Assembly (NCBI GenBank): GCA_041874725.1
Contig: CP097466.1
Coordinates: forward strand, 5,394,001-5,458,000
Direction: 5' to 3'
DNA from: Duganella sp. BuS-21
GTDB lineage: Bacteria; Pseudomonadota; Gammaproteobacteria; Burkholderiales; Burkholderiaceae_D
DNA: 64,000 nucleotides
Part shown: positions 1 to 9,363 of the stretch, in pieces
Layout of the letters: every line of letters begins with the position of its first letter
Numbering within the stretch: position 1 is the stretch's first letter
Notes under the pieces: model-generated
Told to the model about the DNA's origin: nothing
Databases searched by the model: none
Seen by the model: the letters and a program-made list of their open reading frames with translations, nothing else
Translations under genes and position numbers: made by a program

Positions 1-2
1 CC

Positions 3-3000
3 GCCCAGCTGGGCGCGCTCAGCAGCGTGCAGCTGCAGTCGCTGACCACCGACCAGGTGGTGGCGCTGACCACGCAGCAAGTGCGCGGCCTGGGTGCGAC
101 CGCCCTGACCCGTTTGACCACCGACCAGATCGCCGCGATTGAACTGGTCGACATCGCCGCGCTCAGCACCGCCCAGGTGGCGAGCTTGCGCACCGACCAG
201 ATCGTCGCGCTGACGGTGTTCCAGCTCGGCGCCTTCACCTCGCAGGAAATCGGCGCCCTGACCACCGCCCAGATGGCGGTGATGACCACCGAACAGTTCG
301 CCGCCCTCGGCAGCCTGGGCGGCTTCGGCACCAAGCAGATCGCCGGCATGTCGTCCGACCAGATCATGGCGCTGACACCGACTCAGATCGCGAATCTGAA
401 AACCGCGCAGTTGGCGGCGCTCAGCACCTTCCAGATCCAGTTCCTCAACAGCGATCAGATCCCGGCGCTGACCACCGCGCAGATGCGCGCGCTGACCACG
501 CGCCAGATCGCCGCGCTGACCACCGACCAGCTCAACGCGCTGGAAGACGTCGACCTGCGCGCGCTCACCACGCGCCAGATCGTCGCCCTCACCAGCGACC
601 AGTTGGGCGGCTTGCTGCTGACCCAGTACGGCAACCTCAGCACGCAAGAGATCGCTGGCTTCAGCACGCGCCAGATCGGCTACCTGAGCGTCGCCCAGCT
701 GGAAGCGCTGGCCACCCTGACCGCGCTCACCAGCAGCCAGGTGCGTGCGCTGACCACCGATCAGCTGTTCAATATGTCGGTCGGCGCCCTGACCTCGCTC
801 AAAACCAGCCAGATCGCTGCCTTGGGCAGCGCCCAGGTCGATGGCCTGACCGATCAGCAATTGATCGCGCTGTCGACGGCACAGGTCCGCTCGCTGTCGA
901 CTTCGTTGCTGTCGCATCTGAGCGCGGCGCAGATCATCGTCATCGAAACCGAAGACTTCGCCGCCCTCAGCACCGCCCAGCTGCGCGCGCTGACCACCGA
1001 CCAGATGGCGGTGCTGACGCTTGACCAATTACGCTCACTGAGCGCCGCCAGCGTGGCGGCCTTCACGGCGGCCCAGCTAAGCGCGCTCGACGCGACCCAG
1101 CAGGGCGCGCTCGGCAATCTTCCCGACTTCTCCACCGCCCAGATCGCCGCGATGCCGACCAGCCGCGTCGCCACGCTGACGCAAAGCGAAATCGAATCGC
1201 TGAGCACCAAGCAGATCGCCGCACTGACCTCACAACAGATCGCCGTGCTCGACGCCAGCCAACTGGCCTTCCTGGGCGGCACCCAGCTGGGTGCGCTGAC
1301 CACCAGGGCGCTCACCGGCCTGGACTCGGCCAACCTCCAGTACATCGATGCGGAAGACTTCGCCTTCTTCAAATCGGCACAGCTGCAATCGCTGAGCTCA
1401 GCCCAGCTGATGCTGCTCAACAGCGACCAGGTCGCCGCGCTGACCACGCAAAGCGTGTCCGGCCTGAAAGCCACCCAGATCGCGCTGCTGAGCGCCGACC
1501 AGCTCAACGCGCTGGCGAAAATCTCGGCCTTGAGCACGCTGCAGATCCGCGCCCTGACCAGCGACCAGTTGCCTGGCCTGAGCGCCGACCAGATCGCGGC
1601 CCTGAGCTCGCGCCAGATCGCCGCGCTGAGCCAGACGCAAACGCCGTTCCTCAACAGCGACCAGATCATCGCCCTGGAGACGGGCGACCTGATCGCCATG
1701 AACACGCGGGCCCTGCAGGCGCTGACCGCCGGCCAGATCGCCGCCATCGAAGCCCAGGACATCGCCGCGCTGCGCTCGGCCCAGCTGTCGGTCTTCACCA
1801 CCGACCAGCTCCTGGCGCTGACGGTCGACCAGATCGCCGCGTTCAGCACCGCCGCCATGACCGGGCTGACCGTCAACCAGGCCAAGGTCATCACCAGTGA
1901 CCAGATCGTCGCCCTCAGCGGCATCCAGTTGCGCGCGCTCAGCACCAAAGCCATCGCCGCGCTCGACACCGACCAGTTCACCGCCATTGAAGCGGCCGAC
2001 ATGTCCTCGCTGACCACGGCGCAGCTCATTGCGTTGGGCACCAAGGACATGGCCGTCATCCGCAACGACCAGCTGCAGGCGCTGAGCTCGCAACAGGTGC
2101 GCGCGCTGACCACGGCCCAGGTGCAAGCTCTGACCACCGAGCAGCAAGGCATGATCCTGCCATGGCTGGGCACGCGCCAGGTACCGGGCCTGGGCACCGA
2201 CAGTCTGAGCTCGCTGGACGACGCGCAGCTGGCGGCGCTGACCACGGCGCAAGTGGCCGTGCTGTCGACCAAGCAGATCGCCTCGCTCACGGCCAGCCAG
2301 ATTCCAGTGCTGAGCGTGGTCCAATGGCGTGCCGTCAGCACCAACGGTATCCGCGCGCTGAGCGCCGACCAGCTCGCTGCGATGGAAGAAGAAGACCTGA
2401 AGGGCCTGAAAACCAACCAGTTTGCGGCCCTGAGCTCGACGCAAATCCAGCTCTTGAGCGTGGACCAGATGGGTGTGCTGACCACTGGCCAGATCGCCTC
2501 CATGACGGCGGATCAGATCAAGGCACTGAGCACTGAACAACTCGCCGGTCTGAGTTCGCTCAGCCCGCTGACGGCGCTGCAGTTCGTTGCGCTGACCAGC
2601 GACCAGCTGCAGTCGCTCGATGGCGAGCATATCGCCAGCCTCAAGACTTCACAGATCGCCTCACTCAACAAGATCCAGATGGGCGCGCTCAACACCGCCC
2701 AGATCGTCGCCCTGACGACGGCGCAGGCCCGGGCGCTGACGCAGATCGCCATGTCGGGCCTCAACTCGGACCAGATCGTCGCCATCGAAGTGGAAGACCT
2801 GCAGGCGCTCACCACCGCCCAGCTAAGCTACCTCAACTCGCGCCAATTCAGCTTCCTGACGCTCAATCAGTTGGCCGAGCTGAAGAGCAGCCAGTTGCCA
2901 GGCATCACCGCCAACGACATCAAGGCCATGACCACCGAACAGCTCAACGCGCTGTCGACTCTGGGCAACCTGAACATGGGGCAAGTGCAGGCCCTGACCT

Positions 3001-4910
3001 CGGACCAGCTGAGTTCGCTGGACGCCGACAGCTTCGAGTCGCTGCGTTCGGCCCAGATGGCGGCATTGAAACCGGCGCAAGTGGCGCAGCTGTCGACCGC
3101 CCAGTTGGGCAGCCTGTCCACCCAGCAAGCGGCCGGCTTGACGCTGCAATACCTGACCACCGACCAGCTGACACAACTGAGCTTGACGGCGATGGCCGGC
3201 ATCACCTCGTCGCAGCTGCCACTGCTCACCACGACACAGCTCAATGCGTTGGAAGTAGACCAGCTCGCCGCGATATCGAGCAAGGTGCTGCCATCGCTGA
3301 AAGCGACGCAGATTGCGGCCCTGAGAACCGACCAGCTCAACGCCTTGTCCACGCTCGGCAACTTGGTATTTGCGCAAGTGCAAGCGCTGACCTCGGACCA
3401 GTTGAACACGCTGGACGCCGACAGCTTCGAAACGCTGCGCTCTTCCCAGTTCGTGTCGCTGAAAGCGGGACAAGTCGCCCAGCTGTCCACTGTACAACTG
3501 GCGAACCTGACCGCCCAGCAACTGCCCGGCCTGTCCCTGCAATACCTCACCACCGACCAGCTGCCGCAACTGAGCTTGACGACCATGGGCGCCATCAGCT
3601 CCTCGCAGTTGACCAAGCTGACCACGGTGCAGATCGCGACGCTGACGGCGGAGCAACTTAACGCGCTGTCGACCAAGGCGCTGCCGTCGCTGCTCGCCAG
3701 CCAGGTCAAGGCCCTCAGCACCGACCAGTTGAATAGCTTCAGCAGCATGACCAAACTGGGCACGGCGCAGATCGGCTACCTGACCTCGAACCAGATCGCC
3801 ATGCTGGACGACTCGCTGTTCAACTCGATGAGTACCAAGCAGCTGGCGGTGCTGGGCTCGACCCAGATCCTTGGCCTGACCGTGTCGCAGATCAGCACCT
3901 TCAGCACCTCCGACATACGGGCGCTGTCGATCAACGCCCTGAATGCCTTAAACTCCGACCAACTGGCGGCGCTGGATGCCACCGACATCATCGCGCTGAA
4001 AACCAATCAGATCAGCGGCCTGAAGCCCGCCGTTTTTGCGCAACTGAGTGTTGATCAGCTCAGCACGCTGACCATGAGCCAGGTACTGGTGCTACTGAAG
4101 TCGCAACGCGATGCGCTGTCGGACGAGCAGCGTGCCGCCCTCACCGCCAGCCCGCTGGTACTCGACCTGGACGGCAACGGCATCACCACGCTCAGCATCG
4201 CCTCGGGTGTGCAGTTCGACATCCGCGCCGGCGGCCAGAAGGTCAATACCGGCTGGGTCGGTTCCGGCGACGGCCTGCTGGCGATGGACCGCAACGGCGA
4301 CGGCCTGATCACCGATGGTAGCGAACTGTTCGGCACCGCCACCAACAGCAGCAACGGCGGCAAGACCAGCGACGGCTTCGCCGCCCTGGCCGAGCTCGAC
4401 AACAACCACGACGGCGTGGTCGATAGCAAGGACGCGCGTTACGGCGATCTGCGCGTGTGGGTCGACGCCAACGCAGACGGCATCAGCCAGGCCGACGAAC
4501 TGAAGACGCTGATCGAACTGGTCGTGGCCAGCATGCAGGTCGCGGCGCAGCAAACCAGCGTGCTCAACCAGGGCAACTGGGTCGGCCTGACATCGAGCTA
4601 CACCAGCGCCGACGGTAGCACGCACGAAGTGGCCGACGTCTGGTTCCTGGCGCAACGCACGGCCACGCTCACGCAAGCGATCGGCAGCTACGGCCAGCAA
4701 GTCGGTAGCCCCGGTGGTAACAACACCGCCGGCGGCCAGCTGACGCAGCCGTCCACCGACAGCAGCCTCAACAACAGCGTCGCCGCGCTGGCGGACCAAC
4801 TGCAGCACTACCAGTCCACCGCCGCCCTGAGCGGCTCGGCCACGGCCCAGCACGACGACTGGCTGCGCAAGCAAGCCAACGCCAGCCAAGGCTTCCTGGC
4901 AGCAAAGTAG
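3..4910 (+). CDS. Giant octapeptide-repeat protein with calcium-binding C terminus (5' end outside window)
   Basis: The frame is open to the left edge, so the true start lies outside the window; residues here are counted from the first in-frame GTG at 27. Up to about residue 1374 the protein is an almost unbroken series of 8-residue units of the pattern L-[ST]-T-x-Q-[IVL]-x-A. Roughly every 134 residues a 14-residue unit replaces an octad (near residues 94, 228, 362, 496, 708, 842, 976, 1107, 1238). From about 1375 the sequence changes to a DLDGNGI motif and EF-hand-like loops (DRNGDGLITDGSE near 1421, then DNNHDGVVDSKD), typical of type-I-secreted RTX-like proteins. There is no cysteine-rich or enzymatic domain. 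It is probably a secreted or surface repeat protein; the adhesin role is inferred. It is convergent with flgL and shows no sign of belonging to the flagellar operon. Confidence 0.8.
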   Translation, partial: AQLGALSSVQLQSLTTDQVVALTTQQVRGLGATALTRLTTDQIAAIELVDIAALSTAQVASLRTDQIVALTVFQLGAFTSQEIGALTTAQMAVMTTEQFAALGSLGGFGTKQIAGMSSDQIMALTPTQIANLKTAQLAALSTFQIQFLNSDQIPALTTAQMRALTTRQIAALTTDQLNALEDVDLRALTTRQIVALTSDQLGGLLLTQYGNLSTQEIAGFSTRQIGYLSVAQLEALATLTALTSSQVRALTTDQLFNMSVGALTSLKTSQIAALGSAQVDGLTDQQLIALSTAQVRSLSTSLLSHLSAAQIIVIETEDFAALSTAQLRALTTDQMAVLTLDQLRSLSAASVAAFTAAQLSALDATQQGALGNLPDFSTAQIAAMPTSRVATLTQSEIESLSTKQIAALTSQQIAVLDASQLAFLGGTQLGALTTRALTGLDSANLQYIDAEDFAFFKSAQLQSLSSAQLMLLNSDQVAALTTQSVSGLKATQIALLSADQLNALAKISALSTLQIRALTSDQLPGLSADQIAALSSRQIAALSQTQTPFLNSDQIIALETGDLIAMNTRALQALTAGQIAAIEAQDIAALRSAQLSVFTTDQLLALTVDQIAAFSTAAMTGLTVNQAKVITSDQIVALSGIQLRALSTKAIAALDTDQFTAIEAADMSSLTTAQLIALGTKDMAVIRNDQLQALSSQQVRALTTAQVQALTTEQQGMILPWLGTRQVPGLGTDSLSSLDDAQLAALTTAQVAVLSTKQIASLTASQIPVLSVVQWRAVSTNGIRALSADQLAAMEEEDLKGLKTNQFAALSSTQIQLLSVDQMGVLTTGQIASMTADQIKALSTEQLAGLSSLSPLTALQFVALTSDQLQSLDGEHIASLKTSQIASLNKIQMGALNTAQIVALTTAQARALTQIAMSGLNSDQIVAIEVEDLQALTTAQLSYLNSRQFSFLTLNQLAELKSSQLPGITANDIKAMTTEQLNALSTLGNLNMGQVQALTSDQLSSLDADSFESLRSAQMAALKPAQVAQLSTAQLGSLSTQQAAGLTLQYLTTDQLTQLSLTAMAGITSSQLPLLTTTQLNALEVDQLAAISSKVLPSLKATQIAALRTDQLNALSTLGNLVFAQVQALTSDQLNTLDADSFETLRSSQFVSLKAGQVAQLSTVQLANLTAQQLPGLSLQYLTTDQLPQLSLTTMGAISSSQLTKLTTVQIATLTAEQLNALSTKALPSLLASQVKALSTDQLNSFSSMTKLGTAQIGYLTSNQIAMLDDSLFNSMSTKQLAVLGSTQILGLTVSQISTFSTSDIRALSINALNALNSDQLAALDATDIIALKTNQISGLKPAVFAQLSVDQLSTLTMSQVLVLLKSQRDALSDEQRAALTASPLVLDLDGNGITTLSIASGVQFDIRAGGQKVNTGWVGSGDGLLAMDRNGDGLITDGSELFGTATNSSNGGKTSDGFAALAELDNNHDGVVDSKDARYGDLRVWVDANADGISQADELKTLIELVVASMQVAAQQTSVLNQGNWVGLTSSYTSADGSTHEVADVWFLAQRTATLTQAIGSYGQQVGSPGGNNTAGGQLTQPSTDSSLNNSVAALADQLQHYQSTAALSGSATAQHDDWLRKQANASQGFLAAK

Positions 4911-4921
4911 CGCAAAAACAA

Positions 4922-5008
4922 TCAGGGTCAGCTCTGTCATTCGGACATTGCGGAACTTTCTAGTGACGCGAAAGTTCCCAAATGTCCAAATGACAGAGCT
5001 GACCCTGA
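4922..5008. repeat. Long imperfect inverted repeat (REP/MITE-like)
   Basis: The left arm starts at 4922 (TCAGGGTCAGCTCTGTCAT) and the right arm ends at 5008 (ATGACAGAGCTGACCCTGA). The pairing continues inward through GGACATT/AATGTCC and GGAACTTT/AAAGTTCC to a loop near 4960-4970. The result is a stem of about 38 bp with a few mismatches in the intergenic space between the giant protein and flgL. It resembles the REP-type elements mobilised by RAYT transposases, but no transposase is nearby. The identity is inferred. Confidence 0.6.
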
Positions 5009-5033
5009 ATTATTGAATGACTGAAGTACAAAT

Positions 5034-5068
5034 AAAAATGGCCAGCTGATTCAGCTGGCCATTTTTTT
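5034..5068. terminator. Bidirectional Rho-independent terminator
   Basis: A perfect hairpin (TGGCCAGCT ... AGCTGGCCA) is flanked by five A on the left and seven T on the right, so it can stop transcription from either side. It lies 15 bp beyond the flgL stop and can end the minus-strand flg operon as well as the giant-protein transcript. Confidence 0.85.
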
Positions 5069-5082
5069 GCGGCGGGAAGAAG

Positions 5083-6345
5083 CTAGCTGATGTAGTTGAA
5101 CAGCGATAGACCCGACATCGTGGTGAAGGATTTCTGCGCGGCGGTGAGCGTGGTCTGCTGTTGCGTGAACAGCGAGATCGCCGCCGTGTAGTCGACGTCC
5201 TGCAGGTCCGATAGCGTGGTCGCATATTGCAGGCCCAGGTCGTCGCCAGAGCTGTCGAGGTAGTCCAGCTCCTTCAGCCGCGAACCCACCGCCGCCTGCA
5301 CCGACAGCACATTGTCGGTGGCGTTGTCGATGTTCACTTGCAGCTGGTTGAGCTTGTTGCTCAGGCTGGCCTGGCCGGTGGCGCCTTCGCCCGGTCCGCG
5401 CAGCGCGTCGATGAAGCCCTGCACCGTGGTGAAGATCGATTGCTTGGTCGACGGCTCGACCGCAAAGTTGTCGCCGTCCGCCGGCTCGCCCTTGACGTCG
5501 AACTGCACGCCGTCGAAGCTGATGTTCTGGCCGCTGACATAGGGCTGCGGCACCACCGGCAACGGCGCCGGCGGCACCGGGTCGCCGGTGGTGAGGTCGG
5601 TCACCGTGTAGGTGGTTTGCTTGGGCACGCCCGGCGTCGCCGCCACCACCTGGAAATCGATCTGGTACTTGTGGCCGGTCAGCAGCGTGGCGTCCTTGAC
5701 CGACCCGGCGCTGATGATGCCGGTGCCGCCGCGGCCGTAATTGGCGGCGTCCGGCGTGGTGACAAAGCTGCCGTTGCCGCTCTGGTTGCTTTCAAAGACG
5801 GACGCGCCGGAATCGGTGATCGGGATCGTGCGGGTCGAACCGACCTGCAGCGAACGCTGGCCCTGGTCGCCCTGGTAGTCGGCGCCGGCGGCGGTTTTGG
5901 TGAACGGCAAGGTGGTCGACTTGTAGCCGGCAAACACATAGCCGCCGACGCCATCGGCCGTGTTGGCCAGGCCCAGCAGGTCGGCCAGCCGCGCTTCGAG
6001 CTCGATCGCCACCGATTCGCGGTCCGACTGCGTGTACGAGCCGTTGCCGGCCTTGACCGCCAGGTCCTTGATGTCCTGCAGGATGGAGGTGGTGCTGGCC
6101 AGCGCCGTGGTTTCGGTCGACAGCACCGCCTTGGCGTTGGCACGGTTGGTCGCCAGCTGGGTGTTCAGCGATTGCGACTGCGTGACCTCCACCGCGCGCG
6201 CGGTGGCGATCGGATCGTCGGCGGCGGTGAGGTTCTTGCGACCGGTGGACAGCTGCTGCTGTGTGCGCGACATGGCCGTCTGCAGCGAGGTAATCTGCGC
6301 CGAGCCGACGTCGTAAATGGTCCTGGTACTGATGCGCATCACCAT
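5083..6345 (-). CDS. flgL: Flagellar hook-filament junction protein FlgL
   Basis: FlgL (HAP3) joins the FlgK ring to the flagellin filament and is exported through the flagellar type III system. The 420-residue product has the flagellin-like N terminus MRISTRTIYDVGSAQITSLQ followed by the QQLSTGRK and ADDPIATARA motifs, and a C-terminal helix ending SLFNYIS. Two in-frame starts lie 6 bp apart (6345 and 6339); the shorter form, beginning MRIST, matches family N termini best. Length fits FlgL of Burkholderiales. It is the last gene of the flgBCDEFGHIJKL run, 17 bp after flgK, and is followed by a strong terminator. Confidence 0.95.
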   Translation of the reverse strand: MVMRISTRTIYDVGSAQITSLQTAMSRTQQQLSTGRKNLTAADDPIATARAVEVTQSQSLNTQLATNRANAKAVLSTETTALASTTSILQDIKDLAVKAGNGSYTQSDRESVAIELEARLADLLGLANTADGVGGYVFAGYKSTTLPFTKTAAGADYQGDQGQRSLQVGSTRTIPITDSGASVFESNQSGNGSFVTTPDAANYGRGGTGIISAGSVKDATLLTGHKYQIDFQVVAATPGVPKQTTYTVTDLTTGDPVPPAPLPVVPQPYVSGQNISFDGVQFDVKGEPADGDNFAVEPSTKQSIFTTVQGFIDALRGPGEGATGQASLSNKLNQLQVNIDNATDNVLSVQAAVGSRLKELDYLDSSGDDLGLQYATTLSDLQDVDYTAAISLFTQQQTTLTAAQKSFTTMSGLSLFNYIS

Positions 6346-6362
6346 GGTGCTACCCTATCTTT

Positions 6363-8321
6363 CTAGTTGCCCAGGCTGAGCAACGTGTCAAATAACTGGC
6401 TGGCCACTTGCATGACCTTGCCACTGGCCTGGTACGCTTGCTGGTAGCGTAACAGGTTGGCCGCTTCTTCATCGAGGTTGACACCGGACACGCTCTGCTG
6501 CGCGCTGGTGGCCTGCTTGACGGCGGCGTCGGCGGCGGTGCCGCTGATCTGCGACTCGCGCGCCTTGGTGCCGACGAAGTTGACCATCTGGGCGTAGGTG
6601 GTCTGGAACGTGGCCTTGCCGTTGTCCAAAATATTTTTCGTCTGCAAACCCGCCAGCAAGGCGCCGTTGCGGCTGTCGCCCACGCCGCTGGTGTTGGGGC
6701 CGACCGTGAAGGTGTCGAGGTCGGCCGGCGTGCCGCTGATGGCGATGTTGACGCCGCCGAAACTGATGTTGGCGCCGTCCGTGTACGGCACCGGCGTGCC
6801 GGCCGGATACACGGTGGCCGTGCCGTTGGCCGTGACCGTGACGTCCTGCCCGGCCGGGAAGCCGGAGAAGGTGCCGCTCGCCTTGTCGAAGGTCAGCGTG
6901 GCCGGCGCGGTCAAGGCGTTGCCCGGCGTCAGGTAGTTCTGGTCGACCGTGCCGGCCGAGATCTTGCCGTTGCCGGCATTGGCGGTCGGCGCGGCGGTGG
7001 CGATCGGCGCCGCCAGCGCGATCTTGTCGCGGTCCTTGATGGCCACCGAGAAATCGGTGGCGGCGTTGTAGGTCGGCCGCACCAGGAAGTTGTCGTTCTG
7101 CTGCGGCGTGCCGCTGATGCTGTAGGCCACGCCGTCGATCACTTGCGGCGTGGTCTGCGGGAAGGGATTGATCTGGGTGATCTTGCCGTCGCTCTTGCGC
7201 GTGACGTTGAAGTTGGTGCCGTCGTAATCGACGCTGTAGTCGCTGGCGGTCAGCGCGCCGGCGTCGGTCACCACCGCCTTCACTTCCGCCGTGCTGGCTT
7301 GCGAGTTGCGGGTGCTGGTGCCGACGTAAGCCTGGATCGGGTTGAAGAAGTTCTGGCCGAGGGCGCCGTTCTCATCCTGGCCCAGCACGTGCTGGGCATT
7401 GAAGGCGGTGACCAGACCGGCGGCGATCTGGCCCAGCGAATTTTGCGCGCGGTCCATGGCGCCGTTGCGGAACTCCATCAAGCCGCCCAGCTGGCCGCCG
7501 GTGAAGACCTGGTCCGGCAACTCGCTGAAGGCGCCCGAGGCGGTGGCGTAGCCGATGGTCACGCGGCTGACGTCGGTCGGCGAGGTCGAGGTGCCAAGCT
7601 GGAAGGCCTTGTTGGCCACCACCAGCGGCTGGCCGGTGCCGAACGAGACGTTCAGCATATTGTTGTCGCCCGGGACCACGGTGACCTTGACCAGCTTGTT
7701 GAGCTCGGTCAGCATCTGGTCGCGCTTGTCGAGCAGATCATTCGGTTCGGCGGTGCTGGTGGTCAGGCCGGCGATGGTCAGGTTGATGTCGGCGATCTGT
7801 TGCGCATAGGCGTTGATCTCGCCCACATTGGATTTGATCTGGTTGTTGACGCCAAAGGCGATCTCGTTCAAGCGCGCGCTCATGCCCTGGAAACGCGAGG
7901 CCAGCGATTCCGCGTTCGACAGCAGCGACTGGCGTGCGGCGGCCGAGGCCGGGCTGGCGGTGGCGTTCTGCACGCCGTTGAAGAAGTCCTGCAGCGCCGG
8001 CGACAGGCCGGCCGTGGTGTCGGCCAGCAGGTTGTCGATCTGGCCGATCTGCGAACTGTAGGCGTCCAGCGACGCCTGGTTGGACTCGGCGTTGCGCAGC
8101 GAGGTGGCCAGGAAGTTGTCGTAGTAGCGGCGCACGGCCTGGATCTCCGTCCCCGAGCCGACATAGCCGAAGCCCTGGTACTGGGTGCCGGTGTCGCCCT
8201 GGATCGCCACCTGCCGGTTGTAGCCGGCCGTGTTGGCGTTGGTGATGTTGTTGCCGGTAGTCGCCAACCCTACCTGGGCTGCCAACAGGCCGCTTTTTCC
8301 GATGCTGAGGAGACTGGACAT
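6363..8321 (-). CDS. flgK: Flagellar hook-associated protein FlgK
   Basis: FlgK (HAP1) is the first junction protein on the hook. The 652-residue product begins MSSLLSIGKSGLLAAQVGL with the rod/hook-type motif TTGNNITNANTAGYNRQ, and ends with the conserved GVNLDEEAANLLRYQQAYQA coiled segment used in polymerisation. The variable middle (about residues 320-560) is rich in Ala, Thr and Gly, as usual for the surface-exposed part. It sits 17 bp before flgL and about 50 bp after flgJ on the same strand. Confidence 0.96.
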   Translation of the reverse strand: MSSLLSIGKSGLLAAQVGLATTGNNITNANTAGYNRQVAIQGDTGTQYQGFGYVGSGTEIQAVRRYYDNFLATSLRNAESNQASLDAYSSQIGQIDNLLADTTAGLSPALQDFFNGVQNATASPASAAARQSLLSNAESLASRFQGMSARLNEIAFGVNNQIKSNVGEINAYAQQIADINLTIAGLTTSTAEPNDLLDKRDQMLTELNKLVKVTVVPGDNNMLNVSFGTGQPLVVANKAFQLGTSTSPTDVSRVTIGYATASGAFSELPDQVFTGGQLGGLMEFRNGAMDRAQNSLGQIAAGLVTAFNAQHVLGQDENGALGQNFFNPIQAYVGTSTRNSQASTAEVKAVVTDAGALTASDYSVDYDGTNFNVTRKSDGKITQINPFPQTTPQVIDGVAYSISGTPQQNDNFLVRPTYNAATDFSVAIKDRDKIALAAPIATAAPTANAGNGKISAGTVDQNYLTPGNALTAPATLTFDKASGTFSGFPAGQDVTVTANGTATVYPAGTPVPYTDGANISFGGVNIAISGTPADLDTFTVGPNTSGVGDSRNGALLAGLQTKNILDNGKATFQTTYAQMVNFVGTKARESQISGTAADAAVKQATSAQQSVSGVNLDEEAANLLRYQQAYQASGKVMQVASQLFDTLLSLGN

Positions 8322-8373
8322 AATATTTTTGCTCTATATGTTAAGGGTAACGGCAGCTACCGGGAAAACTTGA

Positions 8374-9351
8374 CTATCCAGCCAGCGAGCGCTTGATGAT
8401 GCTGGTCAGCTTGCTGGCGTAGTGCGGGTCGGTGGCGTAGCCGGCCTTCTGCAAGCCTTGTGCAAAACTGCTGGCGTCGCCCGCGCTGGCCAAGACTTTT
8501 TCGTAACGTGGATTGCTGGACAACAAGCGCGCGTAATCCTTGAAGCTGTCGGCATAGCTGTCGTAGGCGCGGAAGCGCTCGACCTTGGTCTGCGCCTTGC
8601 CGTTGACATATTCGGTGGTGGTGGCCTCGACCACCTTGCCCTTCCAGTCGCTGGTGGCCTTGATGCCGAACAGGTTGTTGCTGTTGCTGCCGTCGCGGCC
8701 CTTGATCTCGCGCTTGCCCCAGCCCGACTCCAGCGCGGCCTGGCCCAGCATGAACTTGGCCGGGATGCCGGTGGCCTTGCTGGCCTCCTCGGCGTGAACC
8801 GATAATTTCTCCTGGAAGCTGCGCACGTGCGGTGCCTGCGAACCTTTGTTGGTGCTGGCGGCGCCATCGACGCGGCTGCTGCTGGAGGCGGCAGCGGTGG
8901 CGGCGGCATTGCCGCCGGCGGCGGCGATCGCGCGCTGCAGCTTGGCGTCCATCAGGCTGGCCGCACCGGCGAAGCTGCCGGCGTTGCTGGCGCTGCTGGC
9001 GTCGCCGGCACCGCCGATGCCGAGCGCGGCCGCGTCGGTCTTGGCCGACAGCTGGCGCACCAGCATGTCGGCCAGGCCGATGCCCTTCTTGGCGATGTTC
9101 TGGCTGGTCTGCTGGTCGAGCATGGTGGTGAACATCTTGCTCTGCTGGCTATCCAGCATGCCTTCTTGCGGCGTCGCTTCGCGCATGCTCTTGAGCATCA
9201 TATTGACGAACATGGCCTCGAACTGGGTGGCCGCCGTCTTCAGCGCCTCCGGGCTGCCGGCGCGGGCCGACTGCTTGAGGCTGCCCATATCGCGCACGTC
9301 GAGCGCAAGTTTGCCATTGAGGTCGTTGGAGGTGGAAGTCTGGCTGGCCAT
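8374..9351 (-). CDS. flgJ: Flagellar rod-binding protein / peptidoglycan hydrolase FlgJ
   Basis: FlgJ caps the growing rod and opens the peptidoglycan layer. The 325-residue product has the rod-binding domain (residues about 30-100, with AATQFEAMFVNMMLKSMR) and, after an Ala/Ser-rich linker (about 105-175), a C-terminal GH73-type glucosaminidase domain. The likely catalytic Glu is E208 in QAALESGWG, followed by NNLFGIKA. It is a full two-domain form as in beta- and gamma-proteobacteria, not the single-domain version. It follows flgI by 12 bp. Confidence 0.95.
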   Translation of the reverse strand: MASQTSTSNDLNGKLALDVRDMGSLKQSARAGSPEALKTAATQFEAMFVNMMLKSMREATPQEGMLDSQQSKMFTTMLDQQTSQNIAKKGIGLADMLVRQLSAKTDAAALGIGGAGDASSASNAGSFAGAASLMDAKLQRAIAAAGGNAAATAAASSSSRVDGAASTNKGSQAPHVRSFQEKLSVHAEEASKATGIPAKFMLGQAALESGWGKREIKGRDGSNSNNLFGIKATSDWKGKVVEATTTEYVNGKAQTKVERFRAYDSYADSFKDYARLLSSNPRYEKVLASAGDASSFAQGLQKAGYATDPHYASKLTSIIKRSLAG

Positions 9352-9363
9352 GGTGGCACCCGC

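Noticed and set aside
854..2630. Long minus-strand frames (549 and 410 codons) opposite the octapeptide repeats
   Set aside because: Their own repeats (for example WSVVSA) are the reverse reading of the 24-bp repeat. The plus frame has the domain structure and the sensible C terminus.
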